Positions 51,974 through 61,210 are shown, numbered from the stretch's first letter. The stretch is 64,000 nucleotides of DNA from Spirochaetales bacterium (GCA_022360655.1 JAKSCK010000039.1:34445-98444), one strand, 5' to 3'. Notes: a model not told the origin generated them from the sequence alone. Translations and numbers: made by a program.

Positions 51974-52045
51974 CTAAATGACCAGGGTATTGGCCACTAA
52001 AATTGCAATAGAAAGGGAAATCACAAGGTATCGCATCATTTTCAT
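51974..52045 (-). CDS. Possible 23-residue hydrophobic peptide
   Basis: A short open frame encodes a basic start (MKMMRY) followed by a single 17-residue hydrophobic stretch (LVISLSIAILVANTLVI). AAGGTGG lies about 11 bases upstream. It resembles small membrane peptides or a toxin of a type I system, but no antisense RNA is recognisable. The remaining 51918-52253 gap shows nothing else. Confidence 0.3.
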   Translation of the reverse strand: MKMMRYLVISLSIAILVANTLVI

Positions 52046-52253
52046 AGAGGAATCACCACCTTACCTGCGCATCTTACGTTCTGATTTTCGACAGGAGAAG
52101 ACATAAATCCTACAGAATGCGGCAGATGCCACAATCATGCCAAAGTTCTGCCCAGCCCTTGCCGTTCAAAGGAAAAATCCAGAGTCTCCACTGGACCTTC
52201 GGTAAAATAATGCTTCAGACCCATTCCCAGAGACGCGAACCATGAAAAGATGT

Positions 52254-52691
52254 TTACATCGATTCCATATTGCTCCGCCAAAAAGCATTGTATGAAGAAT
52301 CATCCTCTTGGACCAAGTCCCGCACTCCAAGCGGCAAAAGATTGAACTTTTCACACTCCTCTTTATGAATCCACGAGAATGTTAAATGATCTTCTTGGGA
52401 TTTTACGTCCTGCTCCCTTTTCAGATTGGATTGGACATAAAAAATCAAATCAATTTCTGCATGCATTCCCTCATCATCCTTCCACTGCGCCTCCAGGGCA
52501 CCAAGAAAGGACTTGACCTCAACCAAAGCCCCCAGTTCTTCCAGGATTTCCCGTTTTAGTGCAATTTCGGCCTGTTCTCCCTTTTCAACATGTCCGCCTG
52601 GTAAAAAGGTATTCTGCCCCTTAATGTGTTTTGCTACCAAGAAGTAGTCCCCATCTTGTATGAGAGCTCGAACAACGTAATGAAATTTCAT
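52254..52691 (-). CDS. Nudix hydrolase
   Basis: 145 aa from the ATG at 52691, chosen because GAGG lies six bases upstream; longer in-frame starts at 52703 or 52766 are weaker. The Nudix box is complete: GGHVEKGEQAEIALKREILEELG is the G-x5-E-x7-REUxEExGU pattern in its catalytic helix. Nudix enzymes hydrolyse nucleoside diphosphates linked to another moiety; the YVVRALIQDGDYFLVAKHI start resembles MutT-like housekeeping members. Substrate unknown. Confidence 0.9.
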   Translation of the reverse strand: MKFHYVVRALIQDGDYFLVAKHIKGQNTFLPGGHVEKGEQAEIALKREILEELGALVEVKSFLGALEAQWKDDEGMHAEIDLIFYVQSNLKREQDVKSQEDHLTFSWIHKEECEKFNLLPLGVRDLVQEDDSSYNAFWRSNMESM

Positions 52692-52772
52692 GATGGACCT
52701 CATAGGTTTTAATTCAAATTTTAAATTAATATACACGAATAGATTAGATTCTGAAGAGCAGATCACACTTGA

Positions 52773-53678
52773 TTAACTTTCCAGCGGAAATCCTTCATTA
52801 CTCCAGCCCTTAGAACCTGTCTTGTATGTTCCAATACCGCTGTTCACACTCACTGCGCGATGTCCAAGAACCTTGAGTGCGGCCACAACTTGGCCAGAAC
52901 TCTGACCGCTGTAGCAGTACACCACCACGAGTCGCCCAGAGGGAATTCTTTCAAATTTTTCTTCCATACCAGACTCAAAGGGCAGACTGATGGCCCCAGG
53001 AACATGAGATTCTGCAAAGTCTTCATAACGCCGAACATCCAGAAAAACCACCTGAGAATCCCCTGAAGCCAACAATGCCACAGCATCGGAGGCTGACACA
53101 ATATTATTGGTAAAAGGAGGCTCGCCCAAATCTGAGAAATAGGTTTCAAACGCTTTTTTCATCAATGGATCAATGGTTTGTTTATTCTTGGGCAGGGGAG
53201 CAGACTGACTCACAAGAGTACTCTCAAACCCCTCAACACTACGAATCCCTCGTACAAATCCATACCGAACACTTCGAGCCGGGATACCCGCCATATTCAT
53301 CAGCATTGTTGCCTGACTGGCCACTTGCCCGCTGTAGCAATACACAAAAACCTGACCAGTTTGAGGGATGTATTCCACGGCCTCACTGAGGGTGATTCCC
53401 CAGGGTATGTTCACAGCCCCCCGCACATGTCCCTTGTCATAATCTTCAGCCTTGCGCAAATCCACAATAAACATGCTTTCACCACGTTGCACCAGGGTCA
53501 CAAAAGCATCCTCTCGGATGATGTTGCTTTCTTTAAAATGAGAGAAATAGTTGAGAGCAGCCTGTTCCACCGGACCTTCAAGCACAGAAGAACGTTCATG
53601 GTTTTCCCCCGTTCCATAACCATAGAGAGAGGGAAGTAATTGAACCATCAGCATCATCAAGAGTGCTTTCTTGATCAT
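52773..53678 (-). CDS. Periplasmic double rhodanese protein
   Basis: 301 aa from the ATG at 53678 with GAGGAG seven bases upstream; the larger frame to 54293 is antisense to cdaR and rejected. Signal peptide MIKKALLMMLMVQLLPSLYGYG. Two rhodanese domains, each with an intact catalytic loop: VYCYSGQVASQA (Cys114) and VYCYSGQSSGQV (Cys255); each domain has the DLR/DVR start and GHVRGAVNIP or SHVPGAISLP. Both being active is unusual, since many tandem rhodaneses keep one site. It may transfer sulfane sulfur or sense sulfur species outside the cytoplasm. Confidence 0.9.
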   Translation of the reverse strand: MIKKALLMMLMVQLLPSLYGYGTGENHERSSVLEGPVEQAALNYFSHFKESNIIREDAFVTLVQRGESMFIVDLRKAEDYDKGHVRGAVNIPWGITLSEAVEYIPQTGQVFVYCYSGQVASQATMLMNMAGIPARSVRYGFVRGIRSVEGFESTLVSQSAPLPKNKQTIDPLMKKAFETYFSDLGEPPFTNNIVSASDAVALLASGDSQVVFLDVRRYEDFAESHVPGAISLPFESGMEEKFERIPSGRLVVVYCYSGQSSGQVVAALKVLGHRAVSVNSGIGTYKTGSKGWSNEGFPLES

Positions 53679-53831
53679 CGTTTTTCTCCTCAGAAAAGGC
53701 CTATCTTTGAGGATATTCAGGAATACGCTCCAATCAATGCATTTTTGTTTATTTTTATAAAATGCTGATTCCCTCACTCTCATACCATGAAGGGACTTCC
53801 GTAGATAAGACATTTCCGGTACTAAAGAATC

Positions 53832-55052
53832 ATGACCGTCCCCGTTCCTCTTCTTCAAATCATTGTGGATCGCATTATTAAAGATGTGGGCTACAACATT
53901 AATGTGATGGATGCCAAAGGCACCGTGGTGGCTAGTGGTGAAGCCTCTCGTATTGGGAGTTTCCATGCCGCAGCACTTCAATCCTTGTCTGAAGAAAGAC
54001 GTGTGGATATCTCTGGGGAAGCCACTTCCTGTTATGTGGGATCTCGTCCTGGCATCAATCAGCCCTTTTACCACAATGGGAAACTGGCCGGTGTCATAGG
54101 CATCACAGGTCCTCCTCAGGAAATTGAGAACCTCTCTCGAGTCGTGCAATCCATGTTGGAAATCATGATTGACCGGGAAATGCTTCGACAAAAACTGGCT
54201 GATCGACGAAGCAACATCACTCTTCTTGTGCATGAACTCATACAAGAAGATGGAATTGTGAATTCGCAAAGGGTTCTTGATGCCGCTCGCCAATTAAATT
54301 TTGATCTCTCCCTACCTCGGTCCGTCCTTCTTATTGATGTGGAAGAATCACCGGAGGCCCCCCATTCGCATGGAGATGAAAAGCGGCTTCAGGCTATTCG
54401 CGATAGTGACTTTCATGTTTCTCAAGATATTCTGTCTATTGTTTCCTTTCGCCGAATTCTCATCATCAAAACAAATAAAGGAATTCCTCAGGAAAACCTT
54501 CTACCCAATTGGTGTGGCTATACTCGTGCCCTCAAAAATCATCTCGAAAACCGTCTAAAATCCCAAGTCCATCTTGGAATGGGTTCCTTATGTCACGATT
54601 TTCATCAACTGCCCCAAAGCTATGCTGAAGCCCGTTATGTTTTAGAAGCCCAACGTTCTTGCCAAAATCTGCCCCCAATCCTCCACCCCGATTTTGGACA
54701 AGGCAAAGACGGATTTCACATCCATTCCATGCTCACGAATTACCTATACTCCAAACTTCCCACAGACATCCCTCAAAGATTTTTTTCCCCATTTCATGAA
54801 AAAATCAAAGCCCAGGTGGGATTGGTAGAAACTATGCTGGCTCAGGCTGCTACCCATTTTCACATCAGTGAATCGGCAAAACTTCTCGGAGTCCACCGGA
54901 ACACAGTGTTATTTCGTCTTAATAAGATTCGAGAGCTCACTGGAATCAATCCCACCCATTCCACGGTGGATCGATCTTTTATCCAAATGTATGCCCTCTA
55001 TGCGCAAAACAAGCAAATCCTGGATATTCGAAACAAAACCGATTATGCATAA
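53832..55052 (+). CDS. CdaR family sugar diacid/glycerate regulator
   Basis: 406 aa. N-terminal diacid-recognition domain (about 5-135; LLQIIVDRIIKDVGYNINVMDAKGTVVASG and INQPFYHNGKLAGVIGITG), a GGDEF-like middle, and a C-terminal PucR-type helix-turn-helix (SAKLLGVHRNTVLFRLNKIRELTG). E. coli CdaR activates glucarate, galactarate and glycerate genes. It sits 92 bp upstream of glycerate kinase in the same direction, matching that role. Confidence 0.93.
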   Translation: MTVPVPLLQIIVDRIIKDVGYNINVMDAKGTVVASGEASRIGSFHAAALQSLSEERRVDISGEATSCYVGSRPGINQPFYHNGKLAGVIGITGPPQEIENLSRVVQSMLEIMIDREMLRQKLADRRSNITLLVHELIQEDGIVNSQRVLDAARQLNFDLSLPRSVLLIDVEESPEAPHSHGDEKRLQAIRDSDFHVSQDILSIVSFRRILIIKTNKGIPQENLLPNWCGYTRALKNHLENRLKSQVHLGMGSLCHDFHQLPQSYAEARYVLEAQRSCQNLPPILHPDFGQGKDGFHIHSMLTNYLYSKLPTDIPQRFFSPFHEKIKAQVGLVETMLAQAATHFHISESAKLLGVHRNTVLFRLNKIRELTGINPTHSTVDRSFIQMYALYAQNKQILDIRNKTDYA

Positions 55053-55144
55053 CGCACAACAGAGAGCCGTGAAATTAGATCCATCGTCTCTACCCGTGAC
55101 GACATTGTCTGCCTAAAATAGAAAGACCGAGAAAGGGGGTTGCT

Positions 55145-56290
55145 ATGCGGATACTCGTCACACCTGATTCATTTAAAGGAACAATGAGTTCTCAACGCAT
55201 CTGTGACATTTTTGAAGAAATTGCCCAAGAGATCTCATCCAAATTGACCATCGTCAAAGTTCCAGTAGCCGATGGAGGGGAAGGCACCATCGATGCAATG
55301 GTGGCGGCCACGGGAGGAGAAATCCGTACACGAAAAGTCACTGGGCCTCTTGGAAATCCAACAATGGCTCGTTATGGAGTTTTGGGGGATGGTGTGACCG
55401 CAGTGATGGAAATGGCTGAAGCCTCAGGCATCACTCTTGTGCCTCGGCATGAGTTGAATCCCCTTAAAGCCAGCTCCTTAGGAACCGGCGAACTCATCAA
55501 AGATGCCATTGATACAGGCTGTCAAAAAATCATTATGGGAATTGGAGGAAGTGCCACCAACGATGGGGGTATGGGAATGCTCTCTGCTCTAGGATTCCAA
55601 TTCAAAAATGCTCATGGTCAGAACCTCACCCCTTGTGGCGAAGCTCTTGGGGCCATCACAGCCATTCAAACAGATACCGTTGATCCCCGCCTTTCTCATA
55701 TTCAAATCACAGTGGCCTGTGACGTGGATAATCCTCTCCTTGGTGAGCGTGGTGCCACCCAGGTCTTTGGTCCTCAAAAGGGGGCTACACCTGAGTATCT
55801 AACCACCCTTGAGAACGGAATGAAGCAATATGCCAAAGTTACATCCCTGCATTTTGGCTCAGAGAACAGCACTCTTCCTGGTGCTGGAGCTGCAGGAGGA
55901 TTAGGATTTGCTCTTATTTCCTATTTAGGAGCTCAACTCAAACCCGGGTTTCGCCTGGTTGCCGATGCCCTCAATCTCGATGGAATCATCAGAGATGGGA
56001 ATTTTCAACTCATTGTCACAGGAGAGGGAATGATGAATTCCCAAACCTTAAGCGGAAAGCTCCCTATGGGTATTGCCAATCTCGGGAAAAAACATGGCGT
56101 TCCAGTGGTGGCAATTGTTGGAGCTGCTGGTGATGGCATTGAACCGCTTTACAAAGAGGGTCTTGTAGGAGTCTTTTCAACCATGCGGGCTCCTATGAAT
56201 CTTGATCAGGCGTTGAAGCAGGCAGAAGGTGATTTACGGATGACTGTAGAAAGCATTCTTCGTTTTGCCGATGCTTTGGGCTCCCTTTAA
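55145..56290 (+). CDS. Glycerate kinase (type GarK/GlxK)
   Basis: 381 aa, typical length of the PF02595 family. The start RILVTPDSFKGTMSSQRICDIFEEIAQ, VADGGEGTIDAMV and GIGGSATNDGGMGMLSALGF are the family signatures; GAGAAGGLGFAL and TGEGMMNSQTLSGKLP complete the active site. It phosphorylates D-glycerate, most likely at the 2-position in this family, feeding lower glycolysis. AAGGGGG precedes the ATG. Regulated by the adjacent cdaR-like gene. Confidence 0.95.
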   Translation: MRILVTPDSFKGTMSSQRICDIFEEIAQEISSKLTIVKVPVADGGEGTIDAMVAATGGEIRTRKVTGPLGNPTMARYGVLGDGVTAVMEMAEASGITLVPRHELNPLKASSLGTGELIKDAIDTGCQKIIMGIGGSATNDGGMGMLSALGFQFKNAHGQNLTPCGEALGAITAIQTDTVDPRLSHIQITVACDVDNPLLGERGATQVFGPQKGATPEYLTTLENGMKQYAKVTSLHFGSENSTLPGAGAAGGLGFALISYLGAQLKPGFRLVADALNLDGIIRDGNFQLIVTGEGMMNSQTLSGKLPMGIANLGKKHGVPVVAIVGAAGDGIEPLYKEGLVGVFSTMRAPMNLDQALKQAEGDLRMTVESILRFADALGSL

Positions 56291-56320
56291 CGCCAACAAT
56301 ATTGGTAGCACAGGGACTCT

Positions 56321-56530
56321 TTAGGCGATTCCTTGATAGGCACACCATCCAATTTCTGGATACAGAAATTCTGGAACACCCTTTGTGGATGTTGACCAAT
56401 CAAAATTGCTGATGATCATCGCATCAGACATAAATGAGGTTTTGTCATCTGTGAAGGTACTGCAGAAATGGGTAAAGGAATCATGCCGTGCAAAGGTCTC
56501 CATGATCCATTGGGATAATCTGCTCCTCAT
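56321..56530 (-). CDS. Possible small protein or gene remnant, unknown
   Basis: 69 aa open frame filling most of the 56291-56610 gap. The composition looks coding (METFARHDSFTHFCSTFTDD, PEFLYPEIGWCAYQ) but there is no ribosome site and no recognised family. It may be the end of a decayed gene. Confidence 0.22.
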   Translation of the reverse strand: MRSRLSQWIMETFARHDSFTHFCSTFTDDKTSFMSDAMIISNFDWSTSTKGVPEFLYPEIGWCAYQGIA

Positions 56531-56558
56531 GAAACTTTACGAGAAATAAATGGCATGA

Positions 56559-56579
56559 TTTCAACACATCGTGTTGAAA
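56559..56579. promoter_or_regulatory. Inverted repeat TTTCAACAC-ATC-GTGTTGAAA, candidate operator
   Basis: Two perfect 9 bp arms with a 3 bp centre lie 31 bp before the dehydrogenase start. The short centre and distance from the ribosome site suggest a dimeric repressor site over the promoter or start of the transcript. No regulator is identified. Confidence 0.55.
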
Positions 56580-56610
56580 TGTCCAAAGAACAAGAGAAGG
56601 ATAACCGCGT

Positions 56611-57567
56611 ATGAAAATTGTTGTACTTGATGGCTACACTCTGAACCCTGGTGATTTAAGTTGGGGAGGATTTGAAGCATTAGGGGAATTCACATGCTAC
56701 GAAAGAACAGAAGCGCAAGACATTGTTTCCCGCATTGGTGATGCTCAAGCTGTCATCACAAACAAAACTCCACTCTCCAGAGAAACTCTTGAGGCCTGTC
56801 CATCGGTCCAATACATTGGTGTCTTGGCCACTGGTTACAATGTGGTGGATACAATAGCTGCTGCAGAACGAAAGATTCCAGTTTGTAACATCCCCACCTA
56901 TGGAACGAACTCCGTGGCACAGATGGTATGCGCCCACCTCTTAAACATCTGTCATCGCGTTCAAGATCATAGCAATTCTGTTCTCAAGGGAGACTGGAGT
57001 GAGTGCGCCGACTTCTGCTATTGGAACTCTCCCCTCATCGAGCTTGCTGAGAAAACCATGGGAATCATTGGCTTTGGTCGCATTGGTCAGGCCACAGCCC
57101 GAATGGCTCAAGGCCTTGGAATGAAGGTGCTGGCCTTTGATGAGTATCCCAACAAGGACTTGGAAGGGGAACATCTTCGTTATGGAACTTTGGAAGAGGT
57201 TCTGGCTGAATCCGATGTGATCAGCCTTCATTGTCCGCTCTTCCCTTCTACTGAGGGCATCATTAATAAAGACAGCATTACAAAAATGAAGGATGGTGTC
57301 ATCATCATCAACACATCTCGCGGACCATTGATTGTGGAACAGGATTTGGCCGAGGCTTTGGAAACAGGCAAGGTTTATGCCGCTGGACTTGATGTGGTTT
57401 CAACAGAACCTATTCAAAAGGATAATCCCCTCCTGGGAGCAAAAAATTGCTTCATCACCCCTCATATTGCTTGGGCCCCTCGAGAAGCAAGAAGCCGACT
57501 CATGAACATTGCGGTAGAAAATCTTAAGGGATTTCTCTCCGGAAATATCGAAAATAGAGTGAACTAA
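56611..57567 (+). CDS. D-2-hydroxyacid dehydrogenase (hydroxypyruvate reductase type)
   Basis: 318 aa. NAD motif IIGFGRIGQATARMA near residue 150; catalytic Arg in IIINTSRGPLIV, Glu in DVVSTEPIQ, and His in FITPHIAWAP. TGYNVVDTIAAAERKIPVCNIPTYGTNSVAQM is typical of glycerate dehydrogenase/hydroxypyruvate reductase. It lies after glycerate kinase and probably interconverts hydroxypyruvate and D-glycerate. AGAAGGA precedes the ATG. Its 3' end, including the hairpin after the stop, is repeated about 550 bp downstream. Confidence 0.93.
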   Translation: MKIVVLDGYTLNPGDLSWGGFEALGEFTCYERTEAQDIVSRIGDAQAVITNKTPLSRETLEACPSVQYIGVLATGYNVVDTIAAAERKIPVCNIPTYGTNSVAQMVCAHLLNICHRVQDHSNSVLKGDWSECADFCYWNSPLIELAEKTMGIIGFGRIGQATARMAQGLGMKVLAFDEYPNKDLEGEHLRYGTLEEVLAESDVISLHCPLFPSTEGIINKDSITKMKDGVIIINTSRGPLIVEQDLAEALETGKVYAAGLDVVSTEPIQKDNPLLGAKNCFITPHIAWAPREARSRLMNIAVENLKGFLSGNIENRVN

Positions 57568-57572
57568 ACTTC

Positions 57573-57598
57573 TGATGCCGACCCAAAGGTCGGCGTCA
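57573..57598 (+). terminator. Stem-loop after the hydroxyacid dehydrogenase
   Basis: TGATGCCGACC (57573-57583) pairs with GGTCGGCGTCA (57588-57598), with one G-T pair. No T tract follows. A diverged copy stands at the end of the downstream duplicate (CCGACCCACAGGTCGG, near 58128). Confidence 0.55.
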
Positions 57599-57664
57599 AT
57601 CTGTGATGTTCAACATAGAAATAAATGTTCATTCAAAGAGTCCCCTCATGCATAACATCCATCA

Positions 57665-58118
57665 TTGAAGCCAACAATCGCTAAACCGGTATGGAGGGAC
57701 CAATCAACCAATGGTTATGACCTAAAAAAGACCACTTGGCATGATGTGGATGATGCCGATTTTGCCCGATATCTCATGATTCATCACCACCAGGTTTCTG
57801 CGGAAGACATTGCCAAAATCAAAAGTCATGAACGCATTGAAAAATTCTGGGGAAAAGCCCCAAGAACACCACAGCTTCACAGGAAACTACAGAACAATGA
57901 GATAAGAAAACCTGTAAACGGCAAGGTTTATGCAGCTGGACGTGATGTGTTTTCAACAGAACCCATCAAAAAGAAAATCCTCTCCTCGAAGCAAAAACGG
58001 CTTCTTACCTTCCCACATTACCTGGGCTCTCCGTAAAGCAAGAGTCCGACTCATGAACATTGCGGTAGAAAATCTGAAGGGATTTCTCTCCGGAAATGTT
58101 GAGAATAAAGTGAATTAA
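57665..58118 (+). pseudogene. Decayed partial copy of the hydroxyacid dehydrogenase 3' end
   Basis: From 57920 the DNA repeats 57367 onward: GKVYAAGRDVFSTEP matches GKVYAAGLDVVSTEP, then the frame shifts (the intact frame stops near 58036) and resumes as RLMNIAVENLKGFLSGN-VENKVN, ending at 58118 exactly like the parent. The stem-loop after the stop is also copied. The part before 57920 (about 57665-57919; TNGYDLKKTTWHDVDDADFARY) has no match in the window and may come from another decayed gene. The copy is not functional as a dehydrogenase, since it lacks the NAD domain. Confidence 0.85.
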
Positions 58119-58211
58119 ATTTCAGACGCCGACCCACAGGTCGGCATCATTGAATGAGGCGAATTCCCCGGGAAGCAAGACGCCCTTCCCGGGTATAGAG
58201 ATGTTCAAATT

Positions 58212-59390
58212 TTACTTCAATCCCAACCCTTTATGCTTCTCCGCAATGGCGTCGGCTAGGGCATCAAGGGCAGCAAAGTCCTCGTCTTGTGGAGCCCCGA
58301 CTGAAAGCACCGGATCCACGATTTCCACTTTAAGATTGGAAATCAACCCTGCGACGGTTTCCACTGCCTTCCCACCCCAGCCATACGAGCCAATGACACT
58401 GGCGAACGCCGCTCTGGGACGAAGAGCATTAGCAAGAAAGGCTGCATACACAACATTGGGATGAGGACCAGTAAGCACTGTGGGTGTTCCGACAACAATG
58501 GTAGCAGCATCCACTAGAGCGATGGCCAGCTTACCAATATCGGTGTAGGCCAGATTGAATCGCTCCACCATCACACCCCTATCCACCAAGGCAGCACTGA
58601 GATGGCTGGTCATGGCCTCGGTGCTACCATGCATAGAGATAAAAGGAAGCACCACTTTGTTCTCTAAGGGACCTTCCAGCCATTGGCGATAGGCCTCAAT
58701 GATGAAAAGAGGATCATCATAGACTGGCCCGTGGCTGGGGGCGATGAGTTTAATTTCTTTTCCAGCAAGTTTATCCAGGTTTTTGAGAATGGTCTTGCAG
58801 AAAGGCATCATGATTTCTGCAAAATAACGCTTGGCCGCTTCATGCACCCGGCAAGCATCGGTAACGTAGGTTTCACTGGTGGCAATGTGGGATCCAAAGA
58901 AGTCGCAACTGAAGAGAATCTGCTCCTCGGCCATGTAGGCACACATAGTTTCAGGCCAGTGCACCCAGGGAGTGTAAGTGAATTCGAGGCTACAATCTCC
59001 CAAGGAAAGGACTTCTCCATCTTCAACAGTGAGAAAGGAGGATTCCTCTACGAACAAAAGGTCCATGAGCATTTTTTTTCCCTTGGGATTGGTGACCACC
59101 TTGGCTTTAGGAAATTTTTCTAAGACTCGAGGGATGGCTCCAGAATGGTCTTGTTCCGAGTGGAGAGACACCACATAGTCAAGAGATTTCACATCTTCCA
59201 GTTGCCGAAGCAATTCCTTGTAATGCTCACCCTCCACTGTATCAATGAGTGCGGTCTTCTCACTTCCCTGAATCAAATAAGCGTTGTAACTTGTGCCATC
59301 AGGCAGGGGAATGAGGGAGTCAAAGAGCCTTGTATCCCAGTCGACGAAACCAATGAGTGAAACACGGTCTGAAATGATCCTTGCATCCAT
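58212..59390 (-). CDS. A-type flavodiiron protein (FprA)
   Basis: 392 aa. The metallo-lactamase domain has all diiron ligands: His77, Glu79, Asp81, His82 in LHSEQDHSG, His144 in WVHWPE, Asp163 in SCDFFGSH and a final His in APSHGPV. The C-terminal flavodoxin domain starts at about residue 250 (LPFISMHGSTEAMTSHL, then GTPTVLTGPHPNV). It reduces oxygen to water or NO to N2O in anaerobes, taking electrons from rubredoxin or F420H2. AGGAGG before the ATG. No rubredoxin gene is adjacent. Confidence 0.96.
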   Translation of the reverse strand: MDARIISDRVSLIGFVDWDTRLFDSLIPLPDGTSYNAYLIQGSEKTALIDTVEGEHYKELLRQLEDVKSLDYVVSLHSEQDHSGAIPRVLEKFPKAKVVTNPKGKKMLMDLLFVEESSFLTVEDGEVLSLGDCSLEFTYTPWVHWPETMCAYMAEEQILFSCDFFGSHIATSETYVTDACRVHEAAKRYFAEIMMPFCKTILKNLDKLAGKEIKLIAPSHGPVYDDPLFIIEAYRQWLEGPLENKVVLPFISMHGSTEAMTSHLSAALVDRGVMVERFNLAYTDIGKLAIALVDAATIVVGTPTVLTGPHPNVVYAAFLANALRPRAAFASVIGSYGWGGKAVETVAGLISNLKVEIVDPVLSVGAPQDEDFAALDALADAIAEKHKGLGLK

Positions 59391-59453
59391 GGAGGCCTCC
59401 TGACCTTAAACTTTGTTGAAATCTGGTTTCTTTACAAATCAACCATCGTTCTT

Positions 59454-59648
59454 TTATTCCAGAAAAAGGATTCTTGGGTAAAACACTCTGATAGCAACTC
59501 TCCCATCCCCCGTATAATCATGTTTCTCATGGACTCTGACACTGGCCTCCTCAGCTCGAGAGTCGCCATAAAAAACATCAAACAATTCTGAGTAAAACAG
59601 AAGTCCCCCTGTTTCCAGGATTTGCATGTCTTTCTGCTTCACTTCCAC
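59454..59648 (-). CDS. Possible small uncharacterised protein
   Basis: Up to 64 aa from a GTG at 59648 or 57 aa from an ATG at 59627, in the 305 bp gap between the divergent fprA-like and malQ genes. The sequence (ILETGGLLFYSELFDVFYGDSRAEE) looks protein-like. A purine-rich GAAGAAGAG precedes the GTG. No family recognised. Confidence 0.3.
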   Translation of the reverse strand: MEVKQKDMQILETGGLLFYSELFDVFYGDSRAEEASVRVHEKHDYTGDGRVAIRVFYPRILFLE

Positions 59649-59695
59649 CTCTTCTTCCGAGTAGAATACGGTATTCCTCGTAAGGACTTTGCATT

Positions 59696-61210
59696 ATGGC
59701 ACGTTTCCAACGGGGGAGCGGAGTTCTGTTGCACCCAACAGCACTACCCGGTCCCCACGGCATCGGTTCTCTCGGTGCGCAAGCGCTTGCATTCATTGAT
59801 TGGCTCCAAAAGGCCGGTCAAAGCTATTGGCAGATTTGCCCCCTCGTTCCAACCGGCTATGGTGATTCTCCCTATCAAGGGTTTAGCGCTTTTGCCGGGA
59901 ATCCAAATCTGATCAACCTTGACCAACTCATCCCCCTTGGTCTTTTGACGGAAGCGGATACCACCCCTCTCAAAACTCTCCCATCCAATCATGTGGACTT
60001 TGGTGCTCTCATTCCTCAAAAGATGGCGATTCTCCACCTTGCTTGGACACGCTTTTCCCAGGAGAACTGTGGCTCCGCTTTATCCCAGCCTTTCTCTCAG
60101 TTCAAGGCAGATCAAAAATCATGGCTCCCAGATTACACCCTGTTCATGGTTGCAAAAGAACGTCATGAAGGGCGTCCCTGGGATGAATGGAATGATGATC
60201 TTCGCCTTCGAAAACCAGAGGCTTTGGAAAAACTCGCATCGGAAACACAAGATCAACGGGAGTTCCATGCCTTCCTCCAATTCCTCTTTGACTCCCAGTG
60301 GAGAATGGTCAAATCCTATGCCAATGAACGGGGCATCCGCATCATTGGAGATCTCCCCATCTTTATTGCCTTTGATTCCGCAGATTGTTGGGCCCACCCC
60401 AACCTGTTCCAACTGGATGAACAGCGTCGTCCCACCGCCGTGGCCGGTGTTCCACCAGATTACTTCAGCGAAACTGGCCAACTCTGGGGGAATCCTCTCT
60501 ATGATTGGGAAACCATGGAAAAGAGTGGTTTTGCATGGTGGATTTCGGTATTACGTTCCAAATTGGAACAGTATGATGTTCTTCGGATCGACCACTTCCG
60601 TGGTTTTTCCGCCTATTGGTCTGTTCCCTATGGCGAGGATACCGCCATCAACGGATCATGGATTCCATCTCCTGGGGCCACGCTCTTTGCCCGAGTCAAA
60701 GAAGAACTGGGTGAACTTCCCATCATTGCAGAAGATTTAGGAGTCATCACTCAGGATGTGGTGGAATTGATTGAGGGTTGTGGTTTTCCAGGAATGAAGG
60801 TGATGCAATTTGCTTTTGATTCCTCAGAAGAAAATGACTACCTCCCCCATAATTACCCCCGACATTGTTTGGTGTACACCGGTACACATGATAATGATAC
60901 AGCCGTGGGTTGGTATGAGAAAGCTCCAGAGGTTGATAAGGCCACGGCACGGGATTATCTTGGACTTCCTGACCATGCCACTGCCGCCCAGGCGGCTCAA
61001 GCCATGGTCCGTGCCTCTCTTTCCTCTGTTGCAGATCTTGCCATTACGCCCATTCAAGATCTCTTGGCTCTGGGAAGTGAAGCCCGTTTCAACACTCCTG
61101 GAACTCTTGGTGGGAATTGGAATTGGCGAGTTGAAGCTCAGGCCTTTACATCTGAAACGTCCCAATGGTTGCATCGTCTCACCAGCCTGTACGGTCGGCT
61201 TCCTCAATAG
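59696..61210 (+). CDS. malQ: 4-alpha-glucanotransferase (amylomaltase)
   Basis: 504 aa. The start ARFQRGSGVLLHPTALPGPHGIGSLG and QSYWQICPLVPTGYGDSPYQGFSAFAGNP are the GH77 signature. The nucleophile Asp region is VLRIDHFRGFSAYW, the acid/base is in IIAEDLG, and the third carboxylate is in YTGTHDND. It disproportionates alpha-1,4 glucans and frees glucose from maltooligosaccharides or glycogen. AAGGA before the ATG. Two tandem hairpins follow the stop. Confidence 0.97.
   Translation: MARFQRGSGVLLHPTALPGPHGIGSLGAQALAFIDWLQKAGQSYWQICPLVPTGYGDSPYQGFSAFAGNPNLINLDQLIPLGLLTEADTTPLKTLPSNHVDFGALIPQKMAILHLAWTRFSQENCGSALSQPFSQFKADQKSWLPDYTLFMVAKERHEGRPWDEWNDDLRLRKPEALEKLASETQDQREFHAFLQFLFDSQWRMVKSYANERGIRIIGDLPIFIAFDSADCWAHPNLFQLDEQRRPTAVAGVPPDYFSETGQLWGNPLYDWETMEKSGFAWWISVLRSKLEQYDVLRIDHFRGFSAYWSVPYGEDTAINGSWIPSPGATLFARVKEELGELPIIAEDLGVITQDVVELIEGCGFPGMKVMQFAFDSSEENDYLPHNYPRHCLVYTGTHDNDTAVGWYEKAPEVDKATARDYLGLPDHATAAQAAQAMVRASLSSVADLAITPIQDLLALGSEARFNTPGTLGGNWNWRVEAQAFTSETSQWLHRLTSLYGRLPQ

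Noticed and set aside
52773..54293. 506-residue reading of the double rhodanese
   Set aside because: The first 205 residues are antisense to the cdaR-like gene; a signal peptide and ribosome site mark the start at 53678.
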